Source: Pyricularia pennisetigena
Lineage: Eukaryota > Ascomycota > Sordariomycetes > Magnaporthales > Pyriculariaceae
NCBI RefSeq assembly: GCF_004337985.1
Contig: NC_043740.1
Span: forward strand, 5,291,233 to 5,355,232
Direction: 5' to 3'
Length of the DNA: 64,000 nucleotides
Shown here: positions 1 to 9,760 of the stretch, in pieces
How the letters are laid out: every line of letters starts with the position of its first letter
Numbering within the stretch: position 1 is the stretch's first letter
Position numbers and translations under genes: made by a program
The notes under the pieces: model-generated
What the model saw: only the letters and a program-made list of their open reading frames with translations
Databases searched by the model: none
Told to the model about the DNA's origin: nothing

Positions 1-955
1 GGTGGATGACATGCTTTTGTTGCCTTCATCCCATCTCGATATTGATTTCGGAGGTTTCCCAACGTTGTCCAAGGCACTCTGTCAAGTGGAATGGGCCGCC
101 ATGTGCTGTTTTGAGATGATAATGTTTGTGACTGGGATCATTCCTCAAGCAGGGTTCTGTCCGTCCAAGGCAGGTATTGGAATGCCTTTTATGTGTGTTT
201 TTTTGTCATTCTATCATTGTCATTCCTTGTTGGTTGTACATGCCAAGCTGGTCTGCCCGTTCCCCGAGAGGCCTTTTCACTTGGGTCTTTGTTTAGTCTA
301 GTAAGAAGCCTTCAACCCGGCAGTTTCAGTAGCCATCTGCATTGCTACCTGATTCTTTGATGACCCAAGACGGCGATCAGTCTCAGGTTCATTAAGAATC
401 TCATCTTTGCGCTGCTGACATGTATGGCTACTTGACCGAACATCTGTCTCACCATGCCAGGAGCCCTGAGGCAAATTCAGTCATGTAGCTCTAATCAGAC
501 ACACCTGTTCTGAGCTGTATTCACAATTCTGGTTTGGTAGCAAGGTATCTGATGACAATTGACTTCATACCGATATCACAACTCAACTGAAAACAAAATG
601 TAAACCAGCCTCTGGTATGCTAGCAAGCTGGTGCAGAGGCTGTGTGTTTGAAATGTCCAGTGTCTCGGCTGCGACAAAGCATACCGTTTTGGCTGAAGCA
701 GCACAACCTTGATCGAATACTGGGGCTCTTTCTGTCCACATCATTGCCTCTCAGATTTTGATCAAAATATCAACCGCTTGCTCTTCAGTCCTACAAATCT
801 TATAAGACTCAGTCAGGAACTCTGGTCTTTTCCCAAAGTCTTCATCCCTCGAACTCACAACCAGCTCATCTGAACCACTATTCTGTTCATATTCAACCAA
901 GCTTGTCGACTATCGCCCACTAAATCAGACACTAAAACAACAAGAAGCAACGAAG
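1..955. other. Intergenic, no gene recognised
   Basis: I see no convincing coding region here. An open frame at the extreme left (to about 301) has no recognisable domain and starts on a GTG. The last 60 bases before 956 are A/C-rich and look like a normal fungal 5' leader for the small secreted gene that follows. Confidence 0.5.
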
Positions 956-1177
956 ATGAAGTCTTTCATGACTGCAATCATTTTCGGCCTCGTCGTCATG
1001 TCGGCCGCTTCCATCGTTCCCAACGGCGATGGAACCGCGCACCTCCAAGCGGTCGAGGCCATCCCTGAGGCTGCGCTCTCCCTCGACTCTGGCCCGGACG
1101 TTGACGAGACCGACGCCTCACTCCCAAATCCCAGAACACGGCGCTCCCGGGCAAACCCAAGCTCCCACTGCTGCTGA
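956..1177 (+). CDS. Small secreted protein, unknown family
   Basis: A 73-residue frame begins with ATG after an A/C-rich leader. The first 20 residues (MKSFMTAIIFGLVVMSAASI) form a clear signal peptide, so the product is probably exported. The rest is acidic, then Arg/Ser-rich, and ends in a CC pair; no family is recognised. From about 1140 the +1 frame reads on for about 40 more residues as a Lys/Arg-rich tail with cysteines spaced C-x3-C, x13, C and ends at 1256. That tail looks more protein-like than the annotated C-terminus, so a single-base indel, sequencing error or lost intron is possible. The gene sits in a cluster of small secreted genes at the left end. A chance frame with a signal-like start cannot be excluded. 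Confidence 0.45.
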   Translation: MKSFMTAIIFGLVVMSAASIVPNGDGTAHLQAVEAIPEAALSLDSGPDVDETDASLPNPRTRRSRANPSSHCC

Positions 1178-1987
1178 GCAAATCAAGCAGACTTTTTGCA
1201 CAATGTCGTGCTTGCTGAGGTTTCGGGAGAAAAAGAAAGCCGGCTTCTGTCGATAGAGCCTGGAAAGGATCTGAATGAAACTGTCTCTGCCGGGGTTTGT
1301 TTTGTTTTACCAGCAGTTGCAAAAAAAGGGAAAAAAAGAAAACGGCACAGGGCGCAAATTCTTTCGGCCAATCAGGGCTCTAGAGATGGCGCTAAAAGGT
1401 TGTTGCGCATAGTCCCTGCTCGCATAAGGTGTATAAATAGAAGTTTATTCAAAGCCAATGGCACGTGGCGGACTTGGCCAGACCAGGGATCCCATACGTC
1501 TGTGATTTTCAAATGAGATAAACTAGCGTCGTCCCGATTCCAATGGACCCAGGACCCCCTTTTGGATATTACTGTCCTATTCCTTTAATCCCTTTTAACC
1601 TTTTTTTTTCAACAGCGGCGACGCCGATGATTGTACAAACGGCTAAAGGGTTTGGTGGTTCCAGGCAGCACTTGAGGTTCATAATCCATGAAAAAAACAT
1701 AAAAAAAAGATCGAAATCTATATTATCCTAGCATCTTATCAAGTCGACGAAATTAGCTTATGCACCCCCACGAATGACCTTTCTTAGGATGAGCGGCACG
1801 GCCGAAGGCTCCGTCACTCATTGGAGCCAATGTATATAACAATTGATCGACTTTCGACCTTGTGCAACTTTTTTTTTTTTTTNNNNNNNNNNNNNNNNNN
1901 NNNNNNNNNNNNNNNNNNNNNNNNNNNNNNNNNNNNNNNNNNNNNNNNACCCATCAAATCTTGTTTCACTACCCAAAACAATCCACA
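1178..1987. other. Intergenic with assembly gap
   Basis: No gene recognised. It holds a T run from 1871 that leads into the 66-base N gap at 1883-1948, so most of the proximal promoter of the effector-like gene at 1988 is missing or unresolved. The final stretch before 1988 is an ordinary A/C-rich leader. Confidence 0.6.
1883..1948. other. Assembly gap (66 N)
   Basis: A run of 66 N directly follows a T tract (1871-1882). The adjacency suggests a sequencing dropout at a homopolymer, so the true length is uncertain. Confidence 0.99.
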
Positions 1988-2314
1988 ATGCAGCTCGGAA
2001 CCGCCTTCGCCATCGTCTTCACCGCCGCCTGGGCATTCATCCCGGCCGCCTGTGCGGGTTGCACATACAGCATTTACGACCCCCTCGGCAAACTGGTGGT
2101 TGACCATGCGCCTGCCGAGCATGACAAGACTTTCATCAATAAAATCACCAATACAATCACCTATACGATCACCTATATAATCAGGGATACCAAATACCAG
2201 ATAAAGCTGAATAAGAAGTGCAAGATTGATTGGAAAAATTCTCACAGCCTTCCCAATCAGTGGATGATATTTACTTTTGTTGAGGGGCAGGATATTTTCG
2301 TATCATCAAATTGA
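1988..2314 (+). CDS. Secreted effector candidate, MAX-effector-like
   Basis: A 108-residue secreted protein in one exon. Residues 1-23 are a signal peptide ending in an AxA-type site, leaving a mature chain of about 85 residues with Cys25 at its start and Cys78 in its second half. Alternating hydrophobic residues imply mostly beta strands (for example YSIYDPLGKLVV and MIFTFVEGQDIFV). An N-terminal Cys directly before a first strand, paired with a Cys before the last strands, is the layout of MAX effectors, the beta-sandwich avirulence proteins of blast fungi. The family has almost no sequence identity, so this is inference. The Cys spacing is 52 residues, which is long for the fold; a tandem 12-bp repeat at residues 53-68 may account for that. 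The start was chosen because it opens the signal peptide. Its promoter is interrupted by an N gap. Confidence 0.65.
   Translation: MQLGTAFAIVFTAAWAFIPAACAGCTYSIYDPLGKLVVDHAPAEHDKTFINKITNTITYTITYIIRDTKYQIKLNKKCKIDWKNSHSLPNQWMIFTFVEGQDIFVSSN
2144..2191 (+). repeat. In-frame 12-bp tandem repeat inside effector candidate
   Basis: Four consecutive 12-base units begin with ATCA; the first three are ATCACC(A/T)ATA(C/T)(A/G) variants and the fourth is diverged (ATCAGGGATACC). They encode four tetrapeptides (ITNT, ITYT, ITYI, IRDT; residues 53-68). The repeat keeps the reading frame and an alternating strand-like pattern, so gain or loss of units would lengthen or shorten a beta strand without breaking the protein. 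Confidence 0.85.
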
Positions 2315-2894
2315 TAAAGGGTGGGATGTTGGTAGATGTCTTTTGTGTTTTGTTTGTGGTGGGCCCAGTCTTTTTTTTTTTTTTTTTTTTTTCTTTTTCC
2401 CGCGCATTTCGGTTGACAACTGTCGGGATTTTGGTATAGACTATAGTAGGCATCAAGTTTGCGTTTTCCTAATTTTGTATTTTAATCCCATTTTACACAA
2501 AACAACCCTTCATACCACCTTCTAAGGTCCACGTCCATCCACTCCACCAACAGTCGCAAAACAGCCAGCAGCCGCTAGGTTAAAAAGGAAAGATGCAGCT
2601 GGATCGAAAACTTTGAGGGTGTTAATAAAGTACGCTAATACATCGATAAATAATCACATTCTTTCCGCTTGATAGTAAATCGGTTCTGTTTATAAGAAGA
2701 GAAACGAGGATACGATACAAAGGCCATTTATTCAGAAACTTAAAAACTAGGCGTAGAATAAAAAAAAAACTAAATAATACCAATTGCGTGCGCGCGGCTT
2801 GACTGATAAACAAACAAAAACTGGCGCCTTCTCACTTAAAGTGAAAGTAATAAAAGCTGGTAATTGCCCAAGTAAACCGTAGAAATTAGCCCTT
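2315..2894. other. AT-rich intergenic segment
   Basis: No gene recognised. A T run lies at about 2371-2391. From about 2460 the composition becomes clearly AT-rich and stays so to about 3430, unlike the GC-rich genes further right. CpG dinucleotides are still present, so heavy RIP mutation is not apparent. No transposon domain can be read. Confidence 0.5.
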
Positions 2895-3278
2895 TTAATA
2901 CGGTCGGTATCTGCGATCCTTCCTTTCTTCAGCTTTATCTCTCCCTGTATTACATTCCTCGATTTTCCAAGTTAAAGGTTCCGGTAGTGAAGAACCTTCT
3001 ATCAAGGCCGGTTTGCCGTGTATAACTGTAACAAGGGTCGGAGGGAATATATAATTACGGCCTATTGGCACTCCTTTACTTTTTATCAGTTTTGCCCGTC
3101 CCCCCTCCTCAACGGTCGCATGGTATTGCTCGATATCACCTGACATCATAGCTACTTGGTAAGTAGTGGTTGCGAAGGACTGTACCGCAAAAACAGCGGT
3201 TAAGAGAGCAGCGATTTTGATATTTATTGTGTTGGTAGTAATAAATAGCCCCAACAAACAGTTGATAATTGGATTCAT
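2895..3278 (-). CDS. Small secreted protein, AT-rich, unknown family
   Basis: A 127-residue frame on the minus strand starts at the first in-frame ATG (3278); the frame is open upstream but only with TTG. Residues 1-36 contain two hydrophobic stretches, the second (IKIAALLTAVFAVQSFA) looking like the core and cleavage site of a signal peptide. The mature part has strand-like segments (NYIFPPTLVTVIHGKPALI), one Cys near the end (IEEC) and a basic, hydrophilic tail. No family is recognised. It lies in an AT-rich island between two other small secreted genes, a setting typical of fast-evolving effector genes. It could be a diverged relative of the protein at 1988, but I see no alignable identity. 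A chance frame in AT-rich DNA is less likely given its length and signal peptide. Confidence 0.5.
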   Translation of the reverse strand: MNPIINCLLGLFITTNTINIKIAALLTAVFAVQSFATTTYQVAMMSGDIEQYHATVEEGGRAKLIKSKGVPIGRNYIFPPTLVTVIHGKPALIEGSSLPEPLTWKIEECNTGRDKAEERKDRRYRPY

Positions 3279-6062
3279 GATGATATTGTATATGTAATGC
3301 AACTTTATATTTGCAAATAGGGATATGTGTAGAAGGACGTGACAAGAAGTTGGAAATGGGAATTGGACCGCCCAATGCTACTTGATATTTAAAAAAAAAT
3401 TCAAATATAATCTTAGTCCTGCGTTATTTTTAGGTACAAAACTAAAAGTTAGTCTCAGGACTCATCCCTGAAGCCCAGAGCTCCACAATTGATTCACTTC
3501 GTGGCTCAATTGCGGCTTTGCAATGTACCTGTGGGTCCAAGCAAAGAACGCTTAGAACGAGCGCGATCTTTTCGGAGAATGTAATTGACCGAAAAGCCAT
3601 GTGGCTGAAAGGTACATGGAGCGCTCGGTCTGAGCACTGAGACTAAATTCGAGGCAATATTCGAGACTGCGATGGTCATATATAGGACCGCTGCATCAAG
3701 ACAATGACCCGTACCCAATAATTCTGGCACCCAGAAAGACCTAATGGGTCTGCAGCCAAAAAAAAGGAGCATGCCAAGAAGCACCAGGCGCTATTTGATG
3801 AGTACGACAAGCAATGAAAATTGGATGGGGTCTCAATGATTGAGTGAATTGATGATCAATTCCTGGCTAGGTAGTACGCTGATTGCTGGTTCGAGACGTG
3901 CCTGGATGCCTGACATTTCCCGGCTGTTTGTACCTAGTGTCTCCCATCTGCACCCTCCCCACCAACTCGGAAATGTCGCCACCATCGCAAAAGTAACACA
4001 GGTACCATCTGGAGGCTACGACGTAAATGACGGGCATGGCCACTCGTTGCGAGCTGCAGCATCGGGCCGTGGACATCCATCGTCCAGGCTGCGTCGCTTG
4101 CTGCCCGGCGTCGAAGAGCAGTTTCCACTGTGGATCGGGAACGACGGATGGATGTTGCGATCGGGAAGCGTTGAGCCTGCTTCTTTTGAGTCGTGGACTT
4201 TTTGGCTGGCAAAGACTGCCGCGTCGAGGTAGTGTCGGTGGGCGGGGTGGGCATTTCGTCAAGATGGTGTCTGCGACGGGTAGTAAAAGATGGTTGCTTG
4301 CTCGCCAAACGCGAATGTCAATAGCGAATCACGTTTGACGTCTGCACGCCCCGCTTGACAACGAGCAAGTGCCGACAGTATGGAACCTAGCGCCCGAGTT
4401 GAGCTGACCAATAAGCCAATCAACCGTACGCAGCTGCTTGGTTAGATGAGGTTAATTACAAAGGAAACAATTTCCCAACTGATCTAAACTCTTCTCAAAA
4501 GGGGTGTATAGATAACTAAACGGCTATCAAGCCCCTACAAAAAAAAAAAAAAAAAAAAAAAAAAAACGGAGAAAATCGGTTGCCAAAGGACAGTCACAAG
4601 CGGAACGTTGACGTCGTTGAGTAAGTAATGTAGATGTAGGTTATATAACGTGACGAGAATTTTCCAGCTGGCTATCTATCCTGACATTGACAAGTTGCAT
4701 TCTTCCGTCTTGTTGGTTCATGGGCTGTGGCAGAACTGCAGACTGCAGTGATAACAGACGGCTGAGTGCAGGGCGCACACTGTTGACTGTTGTGACTTTC
4801 TTTTTGAATAACACGGTAAATCATCTCAAAAGGGTGCCCCCCAAAAAGCAGCTCGATAGATAGATAGTATGCATTTGACTGGTGCGGGTGGGCGCTATAC
4901 GTGGCCTGTCGCAGTCAGTCTTGTGGTGTGCCATCGACTGCTATGGCCACAGAAAGTCACATCACCAAGCTTCAGAGCATTTAGGTCGTGGTTTTGGGCT
5001 GGCCGCAGGTGTCACCATCGGACTTTGTACCAGCGCAGGTGTCTGCGCTTGCCACGTTGATATGTCCGCAGGAGCAATTCCAAGAATCCAGAGGTGGAAA
5101 TGTAGTATTGTTAGCCATTCTAATGAACGAGATGAGGAATGATTAAATCGAAATGAATTGTGCGTAAAGCTAAGCTTAATTTTTTTTGGGAACTCTGATT
5201 TTTGGATAACATATCATAGATTTACCACAGCAGTATCTGGAGGCGAGTGCTCTATTTATCGTTTCGGGGGCTCCCATATCAGCTTGCTCAAAATGATGGT
5301 GGGCATCCTTCTCTGCTGGATCCCGTCATCCCATTTGAGGCTGACAACATGAAAAAAGAAGGTAATAGGCTGGCTACCAAGTGCAGCTCCAGAGGGCGTA
5401 AAACTCGAGCAACTGTTCAAAAAGGAGTAAGGAGGAAGGATGAGCTTGGCAAAGATTTATGCGGGCGGTTGAAGAGCATGTATGATTGGGCATGTGACGC
5501 ATGTCTTTCGCCATTCTATTGAGTTGTGCGAGTTGACAACATATAGCCGATCTGTCAGTTCGAGGCAGAGGCAAAGTCTCAAGATGGAAGGGCTTGTACT
5601 TGGCAGAAAAGAAGTGTCATCTGGTCGCCAACGGTCTTCCACGATGACGACACGGTGGCGATGGGAGGGCACCTACTGAGGGTGCATTTCGCCTTATTGA
5701 AGTCTGAAGATCGTCTAATGGTCACACTTCCTTTCCCTTTACCGCAAAGCAAATCCTCAGGCCTCAAGGTCTTCCCTAGCATGCCCACACAAAATCCGGT
5801 CATCCATCACTGTCCCAGGCACCGGCATTTTCCAGATGGCATGATGAGCTGGCCGTGCCTCGAGGTGGTTCTCAGCCTGTCGTCGCGCGCCTTGGGCCTG
5901 CTGTTCGAGGGATATATTTGTATGTAGTTTTGTTTTCTTTGTTCTTTCCCGAGCTGGCATTGATACCCTGCGCGCAACATGGTCCCCATAAAACTTCGCC
6001 TTGTTCGTATTCAAGATTATGGCATTATGCTGACTCTCGAGGGCCACTGGTCTGCTCAATCA
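3279..6062. other. Long gene-poor stretch
   Basis: About 2.8 kb with no frame I can defend. Open frames near 3850-4310 on both strands have no start context, domain or splice structure. Visible structure: a 27-base A tract at 4540-4566, a short GATA tandem near 4856-4868, and an imperfect hairpin near 3455-3475 (CTCAGG, spacer, CCTGA) whose sequence recurs at the right end of the window. This may hold degraded repeats. Confidence 0.45.
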
Positions 6063-6452
6063 TCATTGTCTACGCTGATCGTAGTAGTTCTTGACCGAAT
6101 ACATAGGCGCGCCGCGATGGAAGGCTTCATTATGCACGATCAATGAAATCTGGTTCGAGATACCATCCTTGCAGTGAGGACACTGATATAGCTTTTGATC
6201 ATTCTGCGCCTGGCGAATCTCCTCTGCAAACTCGGCTTTCCAGGCAGGCCTATTCCCCTTGTTTTGGCTACGTACCTCGAGGTTACCAGACCCAGCGACG
6301 CTGGGGCGTTGATGCACAAGGAAACTACCCGAGGCGCCTGCCTTGGCTTGGTCCACGCCGTGGCCGTAAGTCGCGGAGCCATCCGAGGTGGGAAAGGCCA
6401 GGACGCCGATGGACAACAGCATTATGAACTGGGCAATGTGTAATGTCTGCAT
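6063..6452 (-). CDS. Secreted single C2H2 zinc-finger protein, effector candidate
   Basis: A 129-residue protein starting at ATG 6452. Residues 1-19 (MQTLHIAQFIMLLSIGVLA) are a signal peptide. The middle (25-85) is Gly/Ser/Gln-rich and probably disordered. Near the C-terminus is one perfect classical zinc finger: Cys91-x2-Cys94-x12-His107-x4-His112, followed by a basic tail (YYDQRRQ). A secreted protein with a nucleic-acid-type zinc finger is unusual. In the rice blast fungus, secreted C2H2 proteins that enter host nuclei (HTR1/HTR2) and the zinc-finger-fold effector AVR-Pii are known. Whether this protein belongs with either is inference. An in-frame upstream ATG at 6533 would bury the signal peptide, so the internal start is preferred. 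It is divergent from the oxidoreductase at 7268. Confidence 0.7.
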   Translation of the reverse strand: MQTLHIAQFIMLLSIGVLAFPTSDGSATYGHGVDQAKAGASGSFLVHQRPSVAGSGNLEVRSQNKGNRPAWKAEFAEEIRQAQNDQKLYQCPHCKDGISNQISLIVHNEAFHRGAPMYSVKNYYDQRRQ

Positions 6453-7267
6453 CTTGTTCGTGCTGGGTAATCGAGAGCAAAGAGATTTAGAAAAGAGTTT
6501 AGAGATTTTGGATGAATCGAGGAGCGAAGCCAAAGGGGCGAGACGAATAGACGAAAGGAGATAAAAGCTGAAGAAAAAGAAAAGAAAAAAAAAAATTCAG
6601 ACTATGCGAATCCAACCACGCTTTAATAATGTTATTATAGACCTTGCCCTTGACGCTCTACGCACTCTTTATGCGCCAAAAATAACTCTTAGCACCACTA
6701 GCTTTTGCTGCTACTGGGTCATGGGTTCAAAAGGCAGGAGAGAATTGTCTTTTTTCAGGACCTGAACCAAATGAAAAAAGAAAAAGAAAAAAAATTTATT
6801 TCAGGGTTCTATATAGCTGCAACTGCTCGAGCAGATACGGCAGAATCCAGATTCGCATTGCAGATGCCAATCCAGATCGGTGTTGCCGATCTAATGAAGT
6901 TTGTACCATGGACTGTCATGATTCATGGGTGGATAACAACCAGTGGTTTCCACTTGACTCTTTTTTTTTTTTTTTTTTTTTTTATCCTCGTCTTTTTTTT
7001 TTATGGCCTTCCAACCCTGAAAGTTCTAACCCCAGGCAAAAAAGCTGGTTGCTCTTCTGCAACTGTAATGTTTTTCTTCTTTATTATTTTGCCCAGAGAT
7101 ATAGTCAAGCGAGATTTGAGCAGGGATGTATATCTCAGCATGATAAATGAAGAAGAAGAAAAAAGTGTAACCGAATTCTTTCATGGAATTCTTTTTTTCA
7201 TGTTCAACTTTCCCATGTCTCCCATAAATTGGATGATGTCACTCCCAGCGCGAACAAAAAATAAACC
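6453..7267. other. Divergent promoter region with T tract
   Basis: Shared upstream region of the zinc-finger gene (minus) and the oxidoreductase gene (plus). It contains a 23-base T run near 6961-6983 and further T-rich patches. No gene and no specific regulatory site is recognised. Confidence 0.5.
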
Positions 7268-8452
7268 ATGCCGACAACCAAGCGGGTGTCATTCGTGTCT
7301 CCTCTCGAAACGAACACGCGCACCAGTCATGCAGGCGACGAGATACCGTCTGAACACCAGGCCCTCGTTTTCACATCCACGGCCACCGGCCTCGAGCTGA
7401 AAACGGTCCCGACCCCGAGGCATCCACAGCTGGGCACGGTCCTGGTCCGCATCGAGGCGGCCACCATCCTTTCCTACCAGGGCGGCATATACAACGGCAC
7501 GCGCCAGTACCCACAGATCGCGTCTCCCCACTCTGGCGGCTACAGCGGGGTGGGCCGCATAGCCGCCGTGGGCGCCGACGCCACCGCGCTGCGGGTGGGC
7601 CAGTTCGTGTTTGCCGACTGCGACGTGCGCGCCCGCGACGGCGACGGCTGGTTCCTCGTCGGCACGCAGACCGCGTCGGACCCCGGCGCGCGACGCGTCA
7701 ACGAGGCCGTGTACAGGGACGGCGCCTTTGCCGAGTACTTTACCGTCCCGCTCGAGAACTGCCACGCCCTCGACGAGCCGCGCCTGACGCGCGAGCTCGG
7801 CTACTCGGTCGCCGACGTCGCCTACATGAGCTACCTGCTCGTCGCGTACGGTGGGCTGCGCGACATGGGGCTGGAGCCCGGCGAGACCGTGGTCGTCGCG
7901 CCCGCCACGGGCGGCTTTGGCGGCGCCGGCGTGCTGACCGCCCTGGCCATGGGGGCGCGCGTCGTCGCCATGGGCCGGAGCGAGCACGAGCTGGCCCGGC
8001 TCAGGGCGCACGCCGCCGAGGGGTACCCGGGGCGCGACGACATGGTCGAGACGGTGCGCATCACGGACGACGAGGCGGCCATCGCGGCGGAGCTGCAAGC
8101 CCTGGGCACCGTGGACGCCGTGCTGGACTTTTCGCCGCCCGAAGCCGACGGGTCCTGCTACCTGAGGTGCGCCATCAGGTCGCTGCGGCCAAAGGGCAGG
8201 GTGTCGCTGATGGGCTTCTCGACCGACTTCGCCGACCACGCCGTCGTCATGAACAGCCTCTGTCTGCGCGGCAAGGTCATGTACGAGCGGGACGACGTGT
8301 CGCGGTTCGTCAAGCTGCTCGAGCGCGGGCTGTTTCCTCGCGGCAAGAGGCTTGTCGACACCAAAGTTTTCGGGCTCGACCAGGCAAACGAGGCTCTGGC
8401 CGCTGCAGCAGAACATGCTGGATGTGGCCGATCTGTGGTGTTTGCTCCATGA
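7268..8452 (+). CDS. MDR-family zinc-type alcohol dehydrogenase-like oxidoreductase
   Basis: A single-exon 394-residue protein of the medium-chain dehydrogenase/reductase superfamily, presumably a cytosolic NAD(P)-dependent oxidoreductase of unknown substrate. The GroES-like N-terminal part (about 40-180) contains the SGGYSGVGRIAAVGADA segment and is followed by a Rossmann domain (about 200-350). The nucleotide-binding stretch PATGGFGGAGVLTALAMGA has the glycine-rich pattern. The usual catalytic zinc Cys is replaced in the SYQGGIYNGTR region, and the four-Cys structural zinc lobe is absent, so it is probably a zinc-independent member. Third codon positions are strongly GC-biased, unlike the AT-rich DNA to its left. 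An A13 run follows the stop closely. The family call is firm, the reaction is not. Confidence 0.85.
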   Translation: MPTTKRVSFVSPLETNTRTSHAGDEIPSEHQALVFTSTATGLELKTVPTPRHPQLGTVLVRIEAATILSYQGGIYNGTRQYPQIASPHSGGYSGVGRIAAVGADATALRVGQFVFADCDVRARDGDGWFLVGTQTASDPGARRVNEAVYRDGAFAEYFTVPLENCHALDEPRLTRELGYSVADVAYMSYLLVAYGGLRDMGLEPGETVVVAPATGGFGGAGVLTALAMGARVVAMGRSEHELARLRAHAAEGYPGRDDMVETVRITDDEAAIAAELQALGTVDAVLDFSPPEADGSCYLRCAIRSLRPKGRVSLMGFSTDFADHAVVMNSLCLRGKVMYERDDVSRFVKLLERGLFPRGKRLVDTKVFGLDQANEALAAAAEHAGCGRSVVFAP

Positions 8453-9760
8453 CAAGAACAAAAAAAAAAAAAAGAAAACGAAATCACCACCTTTATAGCA
8501 CCATGATGGACTTTGTGCTTGTACGCGCATGAACATGATTAACAAATATTGTATTCGGCTCTGCATCTTTCTTGTCATTGATCACGACGGGAACCAAAAG
8601 TGGAATCGAAAGTCTTGTCGGCATCCCTGAGCTTGAAAAAAGCCGCGCCGTCGTCCGGGATATCGAGGTTCACACGGTCCTCTAATCTTAATTAATCTGT
8701 AAAGCTGTCATCAAGGAATCCTCTCCAGGCCTCTGATGCAGATCCGCAGCCGCGGAGGCTTTTGATGCTGCTCGGATCGACAGAGACGCACTGGTGCTGG
8801 TGGGATAGAGAGGACGCAAAAGAACGAGCAGCAACAAAAGCCCTTCCCATTAATGACAGGCCGCACGCAGCCACGATTAATATTATCCGTCTTTGGCGCT
8901 CAAGTTTTGTTTTGGCTGCTTGCTTTTTTGTCTTTGGGGCCAGGGAACCTCTGACGGAATCTCGCTTACAGCTGAAGCTCCCGCTGCTGTGGTGAAGGCT
9001 TGCTGAGACGAACGGGTGCCTGCCTGTTGATTCCCTGACCGTACAAGCTGCACCTGAGCAAGCTCTTTACGCACCTTGTGGGAGGGCCCAGACGTCATGG
9101 TTAGTGTGGTATGTGTGGCAGTACAAAGCATCTAATATCACCTGCGTTCAAGTCTGCGGTCACCAAGGCGGTGCGAAGGTTAAGGAAGAGCCCCTGGACC
9201 AACGTATGAGCTCCAGATGGCATCAACGCTGCACTTGAAATATTGAGTCTTCAATCCTCGTCAGTAAGCCCAACAGCACCCTTAAAAGTTAAAACATTCT
9301 TCCCGGCAAAGTCAAAGGTCATTAAGCTGCATAACTACCTCATGGTCAGACAGAGCATGGACAAGTTTGAAAGTATCAACCAGAGATAACTACTGCAAAC
9401 CACGGGCCCTCAGCAATGCAAAGATGAGTCTGAATCTGGACAAGACGGGCACTCGAGGATTTCCAGTGAAGTCAGGTCAATATGAGTTCTTCAGCTTTTT
9501 CTTGTACGATAACAATGAATATGCAACCGGATTTTATTTCAAGCCCTGAATTTCAATCGAGGAGACGTCTCGGAGGACCACAAAAATCTGCTAGGAAAGA
9601 TGTACACAGAAACATAACGAAAACAAAGAGGTAGTTATGGGACTGCTTAGTGCCAGGTGATGCCATGTGGATGAATTGACCTGTCGCACATGACACCCAT
9701 AAAAGAGGAGAAGAAAAAAAGCATAAGCCTCTCAGCCCCTTTTAACGCGGCAGACCTTCC
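8453..9760. other. Intergenic, convergent 3' ends
   Basis: Between the oxidoreductase (plus) and the cellobiohydrolase (minus). No gene recognised. Short open frames lack domains and start codon context. Confidence 0.55.

Noticed and set aside
2460..3430. RIP-mutated transposon
   Set aside because: The segment is AT-rich but retains many CpG and CpA dinucleotides and no transposase or polymerase remnant can be read.
3850..4310. A gene in the overlapping frames near 4 kb
   Set aside because: Frames on both strands are of similar length, none has a signal peptide, domain or convincing start context.
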